Of a DNA stretch of 64,000 bases, positions 43,736-52,353 are shown piece after piece; the first letter of the stretch is position 1; every line of letters begins with the position of its first letter. The translations under genes and the position numbers were made by a program. The notes under the pieces were generated by a model, which saw only the letters and a program-made list of their open reading frames with translations, was not told where the DNA came from and searched no databases. This stretch comes from an uncultured Kineothrix sp. (GTDB lineage: Bacteria; Bacillota; Clostridia; Lachnospirales; Lachnospiraceae), in contig CAJUSR010000017.1 in assembly GCA_910588855.1 (NCBI GenBank), positions 16,396-80,395 on the forward strand, in the 5' to 3' direction.

Positions 43736-44842
43736 ATGGCAGCATCAAAAGTATACTATGCAAATATGAAGACGTCTTTTTATGAGAATCTCCCTCAGAA
43801 ACTGGAGCGGTTGATAAAAACTGCGGGGATTGGGGGAATAGATTTTGAAAAGAAATATGCGGCAATTAAGATTCATTTCGGCGAACCTGGTAACCTCGCA
43901 TATCTTAGGCCTAATTATGCATCGGTGGTAGTACGGGTAATTAAGGAATTGGGCGGGAAGGCTTTTTTGACGGACTGCAATACATTATATGTAGGCGGAA
44001 GAAAAAATGCTTTGGATCATATGGATGCCGCTTATGAAAATGGTTTTTCCCCATTTTCGACAGGATGCCATATTATGATTGCTGATGGATTAAAAGGTAC
44101 GGATGAAGTATTGGTTCCGGTGGAAGGTGGAGAATATGTAAAAGAAGCAAAAATCGGCAGGGCTATCATGGATGCAGATGTATTTATCACATTAAATCAT
44201 TTTAAAGGGCATGAAGCAACCGGATTTGGCGGAGCTTTGAAAAATATCGGTATGGGCTGCGGTTCCAGAGCAGGTAAAATGGAAATGCATAGTGCCGGGA
44301 AACCCCATGTGAATAAAGACGTCTGCATAGGATGTGGGCGATGTTCCAAAATATGCGCACACGATGCAGCAGTGGTAGTAAACAAAAAAGCGGATATTAA
44401 CCATGATAAATGTGTAGGTTGTGGACGGTGTATCGGTGTCTGTCCTGTGGATGCCGTGGAACCGGCGGCGGATGAATCCAATGATATTTTAAATAGGAAG
44501 ATTGCCGAGTACAGCAAAGCGGTTATTCAGGGCAGGTCTCATTTCCATATTAGTTTAGTCGTTGATGTGTCGCCCAACTGCGATTGCCATGCGGAAAATG
44601 ATATACCGATGGTGCCCGATGTAGGGATGTTTGCATCTTTTGACCCTGTGGCACTGGATGTAGCCTGTGCGGATGCGGTAAACAAGCAGCCTATTATAGC
44701 AAACAGCCAATTGGACCGTATGCCCCATGTACATCATGATTATTTTATAGATTCCGCTCCGCAGACAAATTGGAAGTCTATGATAGAACATGCGGTAAAA
44801 ATCGGAATAGGGAATGCAGAGTATGAATTGATTGAGATTTAA
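43736..44842 (+). CDS. DUF362 protein with two 4Fe-4S ferredoxin motifs
   Basis: 368 residues. The N-terminal DUF362 part includes KIHFGEPGNLAYLRPNYA and ITLNHFKGHEATGFGGALKNIGMGCGS. Two ferredoxin motifs follow: CIGCGRCSKICAHDA and CVGCGRCIGVCPVDA at about residues 200-245, and the DUF362 fold resumes afterwards with DVGMFASFDPVALDVACADAV. It presumably carries out an electron-transfer reaction in the cytoplasm; the reaction is unknown. GGAGG decides the ATG at 43736 over an in-frame TTG at 43715. Confidence 0.9.
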   Translation: MAASKVYYANMKTSFYENLPQKLERLIKTAGIGGIDFEKKYAAIKIHFGEPGNLAYLRPNYASVVVRVIKELGGKAFLTDCNTLYVGGRKNALDHMDAAYENGFSPFSTGCHIMIADGLKGTDEVLVPVEGGEYVKEAKIGRAIMDADVFITLNHFKGHEATGFGGALKNIGMGCGSRAGKMEMHSAGKPHVNKDVCIGCGRCSKICAHDAAVVVNKKADINHDKCVGCGRCIGVCPVDAVEPAADESNDILNRKIAEYSKAVIQGRSHFHISLVVDVSPNCDCHAENDIPMVPDVGMFASFDPVALDVACADAVNKQPIIANSQLDRMPHVHHDYFIDSAPQTNWKSMIEHAVKIGIGNAEYELIEI

Positions 44843-44872
44843 TTCGGAAGAATAACAACTAAATGAGGGAAC

Positions 44873-44898
44873 GGGAACCGTAAAAAGTTACGGTTTCC
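44873..44898. terminator. Hairpin between convergent genes
   Basis: GGGAACCGTAA (44873-44883) pairs with TTACGGTTTCC (44888-44898) with one G-U pair and a four-base loop. It overlaps the stop codon of the leftward gene. T-runs are short, so strength is uncertain. Confidence 0.5.
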
Positions 44899-45571
44899 GG
44901 ATTCCGATTAAAGAGATTCCCTTTGCTTTTCCGCCATTGATATTTTGTATCAAATTGCTAAGGGATGGATAGGGGCCTACGGTTTTCCCATTACAATATA
45001 CATTATGGGCAATGTACATGTCGTCCGTTTTGGAAATATGTACGGTATGGATTTCCTTCCGGATATCGTTCCTGTCATTATACATTGTTAAAATAAGGCT
45101 TGGATATGTTGCAGAAAGCGTATCAAAGTCTTTTTCTTTTGTACTGAACGAAGTAACAAATCCATTGGATTCCAGAAAATCCCTTAATGCTTTAGGGGCT
45201 GTACCGAATTTGCCGCTAAGGGCCATCCCGTCTTTTTCAAAGCAGGATATTAAATCGGGTAAATCCATAAGAGGATGTTTTAAAAGGGTATATATGGCGT
45301 TATATACTGCAAAAACTTCACAGCCGGAATATTGCATAGTAGCTTTCCCATAAGCCATATCGGTATAATTGTTCTGGTCCTCAATATAGCCGTTGTTTTT
45401 TGAAATAGTGCCGGCATGGTTGGGAAAGCACCGTTGATTGATGTCCAGATTCTTTTTCCAACGGTTTCCGGCAAGTTTCTGCGTCTTGCGGAGCAGTTCA
45501 TAAAAGGCAATGATAGTCCGGTTGTTTATCCGTCTGGGGATAAAAGCGAACAGCATTTGACTCAGGTTCAT
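44888..45571 (-). CDS. Papain-like (C39-like) cysteine peptidase candidate, coupled to murG
   Basis: 227 residues, no certain family. The block MQYSGCEVFAVYNAIYTLLKH has a Gln four residues before Cys at the start of a helix, as in C39-type papain-like peptidases, and KEIHTVHISKTDDMYIAHN offers the His and Asn. No signal peptide is seen. Its ATG overlaps the murG stop (ATGA), so translation is coupled to murG. That context would suit a cell-wall-related or regulatory role, but activity is unproven and it could be an inactive fold. Confidence 0.6.
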   Translation of the reverse strand: MNLSQMLFAFIPRRINNRTIIAFYELLRKTQKLAGNRWKKNLDINQRCFPNHAGTISKNNGYIEDQNNYTDMAYGKATMQYSGCEVFAVYNAIYTLLKHPLMDLPDLISCFEKDGMALSGKFGTAPKALRDFLESNGFVTSFSTKEKDFDTLSATYPSLILTMYNDRNDIRKEIHTVHISKTDDMYIAHNVYCNGKTVGPYPSLSNLIQNINGGKAKGISLIGIRKP

Positions 45572-46635
45572 TGTAAAGTATCCTCCAGTAAATCGGTAAT
45601 TGTTTTGATAGAGTTCAATTGGCTGCTTTTGCTCATGGCTTCGATATAGGTTTGCCTCGTAAAGTAAAGTTCATGTGCTTTTTCCACCAGAAGGTCTTCT
45701 GTCAGATAATCTTCGTCAATAATCAAACTGAATCCCTGCGATTCAAAGGATTTGGCATTTAAAATCTGGTCGCCTCTGCTGCTGTGGGCAGAAAGGGGAA
45801 TGAGCAGATTAGGTTTTTTCAAAGCCAGCAATTCGCAGATAGAATTAGCCCCTGCCCTGGATATTACGATATCCGCCATAGCGAAAATATCCTTTAACTC
45901 CGATTTGACATACTCAAACTGTTGGTAACCTTCGATTTGCAGCATTAAGTTATCCACCTTATCTTTACCACAAATATGGACTACCTGGAAGTCTTCCAAA
46001 AGCTGGGGCAGGGCGTCACGCACTGTTTTGTTGATGGCTTCTGCACCAAGGCTTCCGCCGATTACCAGGATAACCGGTTTATTGGAAGTAAATTTGCACA
46101 TGTCATAAGCCGCGATTTTATTGCCTTTAGCCAATTCTTCGCGGATAGGGGATCCGGTAAGGACAGCTTTCCCTTCCGGGAGCATAGGGATTGTTTCCGG
46201 GAAATTGCAGCAGACTTTTTCCGCTACAGGGATACAAAGCTTGTTAGCGAGCCCAGGCGTCATATCCGATTCGTGGATAATACATGGGATTTCTAAGGAG
46301 GCAGCAGCCCGTACAACAGGCACGCTGACAAAACCGCCTTTGGAAAAGACGATATCCGGTTTGATTTGTTTAAGATATTTTCTGGCTTCCCCGTAACCTT
46401 TCATGACACGGAAAGGGTCCGTAAAATTTTTGGGGTCAAAATATCGGCGGAATTTACCGGTTGCAATACCATAATACGGTATATCATAATCGGAAATCAG
46501 TTTCTTTTCGATACCTTCATAAGAACCTATATAGTATATTTCGTAATTTAATTCCCGAAGCTTTGGTATCAAAGCGATGTTTGGGGTTACATGGCCGGCT
46601 GTTCCTCCACCGGTAAGAACGATTTTCTTTGCCAT
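45568..46635 (-). CDS. murG: UDP-N-acetylglucosamine transferase MurG
   Basis: 355 residues. Adds GlcNAc to lipid I to make lipid II, the last cytoplasmic step of peptidoglycan precursor synthesis. The N-terminal TGGGTAGHVTPN, the central VIGGSLGAEAIN and the C-terminal SRAGANSICELLALKKPNLLIPL are the GT-B family signatures. Unusually it is outside a division-cell-wall cluster; its partner here is the papain-like gene that overlaps its 3' end by four bases. Confidence 0.95.
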   Translation of the reverse strand: MAKKIVLTGGGTAGHVTPNIALIPKLRELNYEIYYIGSYEGIEKKLISDYDIPYYGIATGKFRRYFDPKNFTDPFRVMKGYGEARKYLKQIKPDIVFSKGGFVSVPVVRAAASLEIPCIIHESDMTPGLANKLCIPVAEKVCCNFPETIPMLPEGKAVLTGSPIREELAKGNKIAAYDMCKFTSNKPVILVIGGSLGAEAINKTVRDALPQLLEDFQVVHICGKDKVDNLMLQIEGYQQFEYVKSELKDIFAMADIVISRAGANSICELLALKKPNLLIPLSAHSSRGDQILNAKSFESQGFSLIIDEDYLTEDLLVEKAHELYFTRQTYIEAMSKSSQLNSIKTITDLLEDTLQ

Positions 46636-46680
46636 TTATAATGCCTCCAGATTCCTTTCTATAGTCTCACGAAAAGGTTT

Positions 46681-46917
46681 TTAAATCATGGTTTCCAATG
46701 CTTGTGCCAGTTGGTCGGGGCAGGAAGTGGATTTAAACCCACAGCGGATGCCTTTCAGCCTTTGAATGGCATCTTTTGCGTCCATGCCTTCCACGAGTTT
46801 GGAAATACCTTGCAAATTGCCGTTGCATCCTCCCGTAAAAGATACGGATTGGATAATCCCGTTGTCTAAATCAATATCTATAGACGTAGAACAAACGCCT
46901 TTTGGTTGATACTTCAT
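46681..46917 (-). CDS. TSCPD domain protein (TIGR03905 family)
   Basis: 78 residues. Start MKYQPKGVCSTSIDIDLDNG and the closing KSTSCPDQLAQALE give the TSCPD motif at residues ~66-72; Cys residues at VCST and GGCNGN are also conserved. The same domain occurs in some ribonucleotide reductases, but the role of this short family is unknown. GGAGG eight bases before the ATG at 46917 decides the start over an in-frame one at 46932. Confidence 0.9.
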   Translation of the reverse strand: MKYQPKGVCSTSIDIDLDNGIIQSVSFTGGCNGNLQGISKLVEGMDAKDAIQRLKGIRCGFKSTSCPDQLAQALETMI

Positions 46918-47107
46918 AAATAATCCCTCCATTTCTGCCTATCCGGCTACCCGGACAGAAGCACAAATATTATAGCAGAATTTATACGATTTTTCCAGTA
47001 GTATTACTCAAACTGTCGAAATTTGCAAATGCCTTACAGCCTTTGAAATATTGAGATATAGATAGGTTTTGTTTATAATATTAAAATCAAGAATAGGAGG
47101 TGACCGT

Positions 47108-47947
47108 ATGGATATAGGCATGTTTACGGTACTTTTGGAGCATAAGCTTTTGAGCGGTATTTTTTTAGCCTTATTATCATTAAGCATAATATGCCAAATT
47201 ATAATCGGCGTGATATATCGGAAGTTGATTAAGGAAACGGACAATATGTCCACTGCAAAAAATAAGTTCCTGAAGCAATGTAAATTGAAATTTATCAATT
47301 GTTATCAGTTGAGCGGGGAGGTAGCCAATATTTCCGTTTTTGTGGACAAGTCTATGTCTAAAATCTCTTTTCTGGGGATATCCATGTCCGTTTGGCACCA
47401 TTTGGCAGGGCAGTTTATCCTTTTGTCCGTAGTTGCTGCAGGCGCAGGGGCATGTTATGAAATCACACAGGGGGAAACGGTTGGAAAAATCCTTCCCTAT
47501 TATGTTGTCAGTTTTCTTGCATTATATGTATACTTTTCCGTATCCGGGCTGGTGGATATTACAGGAAAAAAAGAGCGTCTGAAAATCAATTTGGTAGATT
47601 ATCTGGAAAATCATATGGTAAATAAATTAAGGCAATCAGACATTGACTGGGAAGAACTGACAGGTGAAATGCTAAGTACGGCGAAGAAAAAGGTACATAA
47701 AAAGAAAAAGAAGGCAGAGTTGGAAGCTATGGACGATAAAGAGAAAAAGAGGGCTTTGAGGGAAGAAATAGGGCTCTCTGCGGAACGTGGGGGAAAAGAA
47801 GGTACGGCAGCAGCATTGACGTCATCGTCGGAGCAGGGGCAGCAGGATGGGGAAAAAGAGGAAAAAGAAGAGGAAGAAAAAGTAGCGGCTTTTTCCCATC
47901 AAGAGGCACAGGAATTAGAAGAACTTTTGAGGGAATTTTTGGTTTGA
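47108..47947 (+). CDS. Hypothetical membrane protein with charged C-terminal tail
   Basis: 279 residues, function not recognised. One N-terminal membrane segment (LLSGIFLALLSLSIICQIIIGVIY), a basic loop and two further segments (residues ~105-165) precede a cytoplasmic region LKINLVDYLENHMVNKLRQSDIDWEEL. The tail from about residue 200 is Lys-rich, then Glu-rich. AGGAGGTGA decides the ATG at 47108 over an in-frame ATG at 47069. It lies just before pgi but has a separate promoter between. Confidence 0.65.
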   Translation: MDIGMFTVLLEHKLLSGIFLALLSLSIICQIIIGVIYRKLIKETDNMSTAKNKFLKQCKLKFINCYQLSGEVANISVFVDKSMSKISFLGISMSVWHHLAGQFILLSVVAAGAGACYEITQGETVGKILPYYVVSFLALYVYFSVSGLVDITGKKERLKINLVDYLENHMVNKLRQSDIDWEELTGEMLSTAKKKVHKKKKKAELEAMDDKEKKRALREEIGLSAERGGKEGTAAALTSSSEQGQQDGEKEEKEEEEKVAAFSHQEAQELEELLREFLV

Positions 47948-47974
47948 GCCATTGGCTGTTATAGGAAATTTTTC

Positions 47975-48003
47975 TTGAAAAAGGAATATATCTTTGTTAC
48001 ACT
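47975..48003 (+). promoter_or_regulatory. Promoter of pgi
   Basis: TTGAAA at 47975-47980 and TACACT at 47998-48003 with 17-base spacing. The leader to the pgi start is about 125 bases; no clear riboswitch fold was found in it. Confidence 0.6.
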
Positions 48004-48133
48004 GGAAATGGTAAATCCATAATCTTTTATTAATGTTTTTATAATATTAACATCATATTAACCCGGAAATACGGCATACACGTTTGTTTCAAATCAGTAT
48101 GGAAACGGCCGGGAAGGCAAAGGAGCGAGGCAG

Positions 48134-49483
48134 ATGAGCAGTAAAGTAACGTTTGATTATTCTAAGGCTTCACCATTTATCAGCGGGCATGAGGTAGAGT
48201 TTATGAAAAAGCTTGCCTTGGATGCGAAAGAAGTCCTGGTTTCAAAATCAGGGGCTGGCAATGACTTTTTAGGATGGATTGATTTGCCGGTGGATTATGA
48301 CAAAGAAGAGTTTGCACGGATTAAAAAGGCAGCAGCGAAGATTCAGAGCGATTCAGAGGTGCTTCTGGTTATCGGTATTGGAGGTTCTTATCTTGGCGCC
48401 AGGGCGGCTATTGAGTTTTTAAGGCACAGTTTTTACAATGTGGTGGATAAGTCCGTAAGGAAGACACCGGAGATTTATTTTGTAGGAAATTCCATTAGTT
48501 CGACATACATTAAACATCTTATGGATGTGATTGGGGAGAGAGATTTCTCCATCAACATGATTAGCAAATCCGGTACCACCACAGAGCCGGCGATTGCTTT
48601 CCGTGTATTCAAGGAAATGATGGAAAAGAAATATGGTAAAGAGGAAGCTGCTAAAAGGATTTATGCCACAACGGATAAAGCGAGAGGCTCCCTTAAGAAT
48701 CTGGCAACGGAGGAAGGCTATGAGTCTTTTGTCGTACCGGATGATGTAGGAGGAAGGTTCTCCGTATTGACAGCGGTAGGTTTACTGCCCATCGCAGTCA
48801 GCGGCGCGGATATTGATAAATTGATGGAAGGTGCGGCAAGCGGAAGAAAACGTGCATTGGAGGCTTCCTTTGAAGAAAACGATGCTTTGCAGTACGCGGC
48901 GCTGCGCAATATTTTGCTTAGAAAGGGCAAGTCCATAGAAATCCTTGCAAATTATGAACCGGGCGTACATTATGTATCGGAGTGGTGGAAACAGTTGTAT
49001 GGCGAAAGCGAAGGGAAAGACCAGAAAGGTATTTTCCCGGCAAGCGTAGATTTGACTACGGATTTGCACTCTATGGGGCAGTTTATCCAGGATGGCGCAA
49101 GGACATTGTTTGAAACAGTAATTGATATTGAGACAAGCAGGGAAGAGATTATCCTTGGTACAGAACCGGTTGACCTGGATGGATTAAACTATCTGGCAGG
49201 AAAGACGGTTGATTTTGTGAATAAAAGCGCTATGAACGGTACGATTTTGGCGCATACGGATGGGAATGTACCGAACTTCATGGTTCACGTACCGGAAGTG
49301 AACGAGTTCTATCTGGGTGAATTGTTCTATTTCTTCGAGTTTGCCTGTGGTGTCAGCGGATATTTGCTTGGAGTAAATCCGTTTAACCAGCCGGGTGTAG
49401 AGAGTTATAAGAAAAATATGTTCGCACTTCTTGGCAAACCGGGATATGAAGAACAGAGGGAAGAATTGCTGAAAAGGCTGTAA
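48134..49483 (+). CDS. pgi: Glucose-6-phosphate isomerase
   Basis: 449 residues, the short Firmicutes form. Interconverts glucose-6-phosphate and fructose-6-phosphate in the cytoplasm. IGIGGSYLGARAAIEF and MISKSGTTTEPAIAFR bind the sugar phosphate, GESEGKDQKGIFPASVDLTTDLHSMGQFIQ is the PGI signature region with the catalytic Glu, and NPFNQPGVESYKKN closes the active site. It links the glucan and fructose kinase genes of the window to glycolysis. Confidence 0.97.
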   Translation: MSSKVTFDYSKASPFISGHEVEFMKKLALDAKEVLVSKSGAGNDFLGWIDLPVDYDKEEFARIKKAAAKIQSDSEVLLVIGIGGSYLGARAAIEFLRHSFYNVVDKSVRKTPEIYFVGNSISSTYIKHLMDVIGERDFSINMISKSGTTTEPAIAFRVFKEMMEKKYGKEEAAKRIYATTDKARGSLKNLATEEGYESFVVPDDVGGRFSVLTAVGLLPIAVSGADIDKLMEGAASGRKRALEASFEENDALQYAALRNILLRKGKSIEILANYEPGVHYVSEWWKQLYGESEGKDQKGIFPASVDLTTDLHSMGQFIQDGARTLFETVIDIETSREEIILGTEPVDLDGLNYLAGKTVDFVNKSAMNGTILAHTDGNVPNFMVHVPEVNEFYLGELFYFFEFACGVSGYLLGVNPFNQPGVESYKKNMFALLGKPGYEEQREELLKRL

Positions 49484-49527
49484 AAAGAAGATAGCCTTCT
49501 CTTAGATTCAGGAATATAATGAAACAT

Positions 49528-49578
49528 AAAATATGATTCTTTTTAGTTAGTTTGGAAAAGAGTCATATTTTATTTTTT
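49528..49578 (+). terminator. Intrinsic terminator after pgi
   Basis: AAAATATGATTCTTTT pairs with AAAAGAGTCATATTTT (49556-49571) with one mismatch-like wobble, followed by a T-run at 49573-49578. Confidence 0.8.
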
Positions 49579-49729
49579 GGGAAGGAGATTATAAGGAAGT
49601 AGAAAAACTGGGGTAGATAATGCTGGATGGATTGAGAAAATGATGGTAAAATAGGAATGCAATTTTGAGTTATGGGAGGATAAAGCAACGGAATGCCGTT
49701 GCGTATGAGAAAGGAGCAGAAGAAAAAGT

Positions 49730-50137
49730 ATGAAACAATGGAGCAAAAAACAAAGGCTATTGGTTATCGCTGTGTTTGCAGCGGTTTTATTGATAGTAGG
49801 AGTAGCAGCCGGTGCATTAAACAAGAAACAGACGCAGGAGGGGATAAAACATTTTTCCATAGAAGTGGTTTCGGAACGTGATAATTATTATTCTTCTATG
49901 GAATGTGAATCCGGAGAGGAATTTCTTGGCGGATATCTGCGCACGATGGAGGGCTGTGAATGGCAGGAATCGGATTATGGGATTTACATTACCGGATTTG
50001 AAGGGATGAAAGAAGATACGGAGAACCAGTATTGGTGGTGTGTAATGGTAAACGGAGAGTCGGCTACAACAGGGGCAGATGGGATACCGTTGCAGGAAGG
50101 GGATACTTATCGTTTTGAATTGATGCAGGGATGGTAA
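49730..50137 (+). CDS. DUF4430 protein, membrane-anchored
   Basis: 135 residues. An N-terminal membrane segment (LLVIAVFAAVLLIVGVAAGAL) anchors a DUF4430 domain outside the cell: HFSIEVVSE, LRTMEGCEWQE, QYWWCVMVNGESATTGADGIPLQEGDTYRFEL. DUF4430 is related to the C-terminal domain of transcobalamin-like proteins. The ECF S-component gene begins four bases after its stop, so the two act together, probably in uptake of a small ligand. A hairpin GCAACGG-AATG-CCGTTGC (49685-49702) lies just before the AAGGAG. Confidence 0.85.
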   Translation: MKQWSKKQRLLVIAVFAAVLLIVGVAAGALNKKQTQEGIKHFSIEVVSERDNYYSSMECESGEEFLGGYLRTMEGCEWQESDYGIYITGFEGMKEDTENQYWWCVMVNGESATTGADGIPLQEGDTYRFELMQGW

Positions 50138-50140
50138 AAT

Positions 50141-50644
50141 ATGCCGGTTCGGAAAATGACAAGGATAGCGCTTTTGAGCGCTATTCTTTATATCGCTAAA
50201 GTAGTATTGGAATTTATTCCCAATGTAGAATTGATATCGTTTTTGACAATTATCTATACGCTGGTTTTCGGTACGGAGGCATTGCTGATTGTAACCGTAT
50301 TCAATATGTTTGAACTTGTCCAGTGGGGTTTTGGGGTTTGGTGGATTTCTTATCTGTATGTCTGGCCGCTGCTTGTTCTAGCCACAATATTTATAAAAAG
50401 GATGCTTGCAATGGGCGGATTTGGCAAGGAGGAGTTTGCGCTATGGGCTGTGGTATCCGGCAGCTTCGGTCTGTTGTTTGGTTTCCTGTTCGCAATTGCT
50501 TATTTGCCGGTTAATCCTGCTTATGCTCTGTCGTATTGGCTTAGTGGGCTGCTTTGGGATGTGTGGCATGGTATAAGCAATTTCGTTATTATGTTGTTCA
50601 TTGGAAAACCGGTGTATTTGGTATTAAATAAAATGGCTGTATGA
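50141..50644 (+). CDS. ECF transporter S component
   Basis: 167 residues with five or six membrane segments (e.g. ISFLTIIYTLVFGTEALLIVTVF, FALWAVVSGSFGLLFGFLF). The MTRIALLSAILYIAKVVLEFIP start resembles the Ala-rich EcfT-contacting helix of S components. These give substrate specificity to energy-coupling-factor importers and borrow a shared EcfAA'T module, which is not in this window. Coupled tightly to the DUF4430 gene. The substrate could be a corrinoid or another vitamin (inference). Confidence 0.82.
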   Translation: MPVRKMTRIALLSAILYIAKVVLEFIPNVELISFLTIIYTLVFGTEALLIVTVFNMFELVQWGFGVWWISYLYVWPLLVLATIFIKRMLAMGGFGKEEFALWAVVSGSFGLLFGFLFAIAYLPVNPAYALSYWLSGLLWDVWHGISNFVIMLFIGKPVYLVLNKMAV

Positions 50645-50831
50645 AAACAAATTCGGCTGCCGGATATATGGATATATTGGGAAAAGATAAAAAATTCGTG
50701 AAAAATTCGTGAATTTTATTGCAAAGATATATTTTTAAAAAATATTTTATGTTAGAATAAGGCAAATAATTAATCAGGGATGTAGGAGCGCATGGAAGGG
50801 GGAAATGTTTTCAGAAAGGAGAGAAGGGAAA

Positions 50832-51092
50832 GTGGAACCAATCAGAGTTATGTTTCAGTCGATGGAAGATTGCCAGAGATTTGTAATGGCAGTCGAGAAT
50901 TACCCGTTTAATATTGATTTACAGAGTGGAAGGCAGGTTATAGACGGGAAATCTATACTTGGAATTTTAGGTTTTGGATTGCATCGGGTGTTAGATTTGA
51001 GGCTTCACACAGACAGCAGTGAAGTGACAGAAGAAATCCTTGATAAGATTGAGTTTTGCATTTATGGGGAAAACATGGATATTGCTATTTAG
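50832..51092 (+). CDS. HPr-like protein lacking the phosphorylated His (Crh-like)
   Basis: 86 residues from a GTG start; AAGGAG at 50816-50821 supports it over an in-frame ATG at 50805. The stretch FNIDLQSGRQVIDGKSILGILGFGL aligns with the centre of HPr, where KSIMG surrounds the regulatory Ser46; here Ser41 is kept. The N-terminal region where HPr has GIHARPA carries EDCQRF instead, so the PTS-active His is absent. This is the pattern of Bacillus Crh, which acts in carbon catabolite control only. A terminator follows. Confidence 0.75.
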   Translation: MEPIRVMFQSMEDCQRFVMAVENYPFNIDLQSGRQVIDGKSILGILGFGLHRVLDLRLHTDSSEVTEEILDKIEFCIYGENMDIAI

Positions 51093-51117
51093 AGGGTAGT
51101 ACGTTCCTACGGGAGGG

Positions 51118-51152
51118 CCGCCGGATTCGGGTTATTTGAATCTGGCGGTTTT
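51118..51152 (+). terminator. Intrinsic terminator
   Basis: CCGCCGGATTC (51118-51128) pairs with GAATCTGGCGG (51138-51148) with one G-U pair, followed by TTTT. Ends the Crh-like gene. Confidence 0.85.
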
Positions 51153-51248
51153 GCGTACCTATAATTGTTGTTTGTTTTCTGCCCTTGTTTTTAGGGGATA
51201 AAAAAAGAGGATAGGGAAAAGTCAGAAAAGAAAGGCAGGAAGGTTTTG

Positions 51249-52211
51249 GTGAAAATAGTAATTTTGGAGAGGGATAGCGTTGGAGAGGATGTTTCCGTAG
51301 ACTGTTTAAAAGAGCTGGGAGAATTGGCAATTTATCATAATACTGTGAAAGAGGAGGTAAAGGACAGGATAAAGGATGCCGATATTATTATAGCAAATAA
51401 GGCACCGATAAATGAAGAAACGATGAAAGATGCGTCTTCGGTAAAGCTTGTGTGTGAATTTGCCACAGGATATGATAACGTGGATTTGGAATACTGTAAA
51501 GAAAAGGGGATACGGGTAGTGAATGTGGTGGATTATTCTACTGCAGCAGTGGCACAGCATACATTTGCCCTTTGCTTTTATATTCTGGAAAAGCTGAACC
51601 ATTATGACAATTATGTGAAATCCGGGCAATATGCGGCACAGCCCAGGTTCTCCAATTTCGATATTCCGTTTACCGAATTGGATGGGAAAGTGTGGGGGAT
51701 TGTCGGAATGGGGCATATTGGAAGAAGGGTTGCAAAGATTGCAGAAGCATTTGGCTGTAAGGTTATTTTTTATTCTGCTTCCGGCAACAGTAAGTGTACG
51801 GAGTATGAAAGAGTGGATTTGGAAACGTTGTTGAAAAAATCTGATTTTTTATCCCTGCATTGCCCTTTGAGCGATAAGACGAGGAACTTAATTGATTTGG
51901 AAGCTTTGAAAAAAATGAAAACATCGGCGATTTTAATTAATGTGGCAAGAGGACCGGTAGTAAACGATGAGGCGTTGTATATTGCATTGACAGAGAATAT
52001 GATTGCAGGGGCCGGGTTGGATGTTACGGGAACGGAACCCATGCAGGAGTCCAATCCATTGAGCAAAATCATGGACAGCAACAAGCTGATAATCACGCCG
52101 CATTTGGCGTGGGCCAGTATCGAAGCGAGGAAAAGAGTAGTAGAAGAAACTTATAAGAACATTCAGGCTTTTTATGAGGGGAAGGAGAGGAATGTGGTAG
52201 GAAATACTTAA
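51249..52211 (+). CDS. D-2-hydroxyacid dehydrogenase
   Basis: 320 residues. NAD(P)-dependent reduction of a 2-keto acid. The nucleotide-binding Rossmann motif is GIVGMGHIGRRVAKIAEAFG, and the catalytic Arg, Glu and His are in NVARGPVVN, DVTGTEPM and ITPHLAWAS. LysR-type neighbours are absent. The GTG at 51249 is preferred (AGGAAGG upstream); a TTG at 51246 is also in frame. Substrate (glycerate, lactate-like or other) cannot be set from sequence. Confidence 0.92.
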   Translation: MKIVILERDSVGEDVSVDCLKELGELAIYHNTVKEEVKDRIKDADIIIANKAPINEETMKDASSVKLVCEFATGYDNVDLEYCKEKGIRVVNVVDYSTAAVAQHTFALCFYILEKLNHYDNYVKSGQYAAQPRFSNFDIPFTELDGKVWGIVGMGHIGRRVAKIAEAFGCKVIFYSASGNSKCTEYERVDLETLLKKSDFLSLHCPLSDKTRNLIDLEALKKMKTSAILINVARGPVVNDEALYIALTENMIAGAGLDVTGTEPMQESNPLSKIMDSNKLIITPHLAWASIEARKRVVEETYKNIQAFYEGKERNVVGNT

Positions 52212-52215
52212 AATA

Positions 52216-52244
52216 TTAACAAGGGAAATCTGTTATACTATTAT
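52216..52244 (+). promoter_or_regulatory. Probable promoter of the downstream hypothetical gene
   Basis: TTAACA at 52216-52221 and TATTAT at 52239-52244, 17-base spacing, five bases after the dehydrogenase stop codon. Confidence 0.5.
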
Positions 52245-52353
52245 AATAAGAAAGAAGATACAAGTAATGTTTTTATTGTACCGGCATCCTTTTGCTTTTA
52301 GTTTATATGTGAGGGAAAGGTGAAAAGGAACGGTGCAGGAATGGAGGAGTGTT

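Noticed and set aside
44197..44517. Minus-strand Cys/His-rich frame inside the DUF362-ferredoxin gene
   Set aside because: Generated by the complementary strand of the ferredoxin motifs; no supporting start signal.
48004..48133. Riboswitch in the pgi leader
   Set aside because: No recognisable aptamer core or terminator/antiterminator pair could be drawn.
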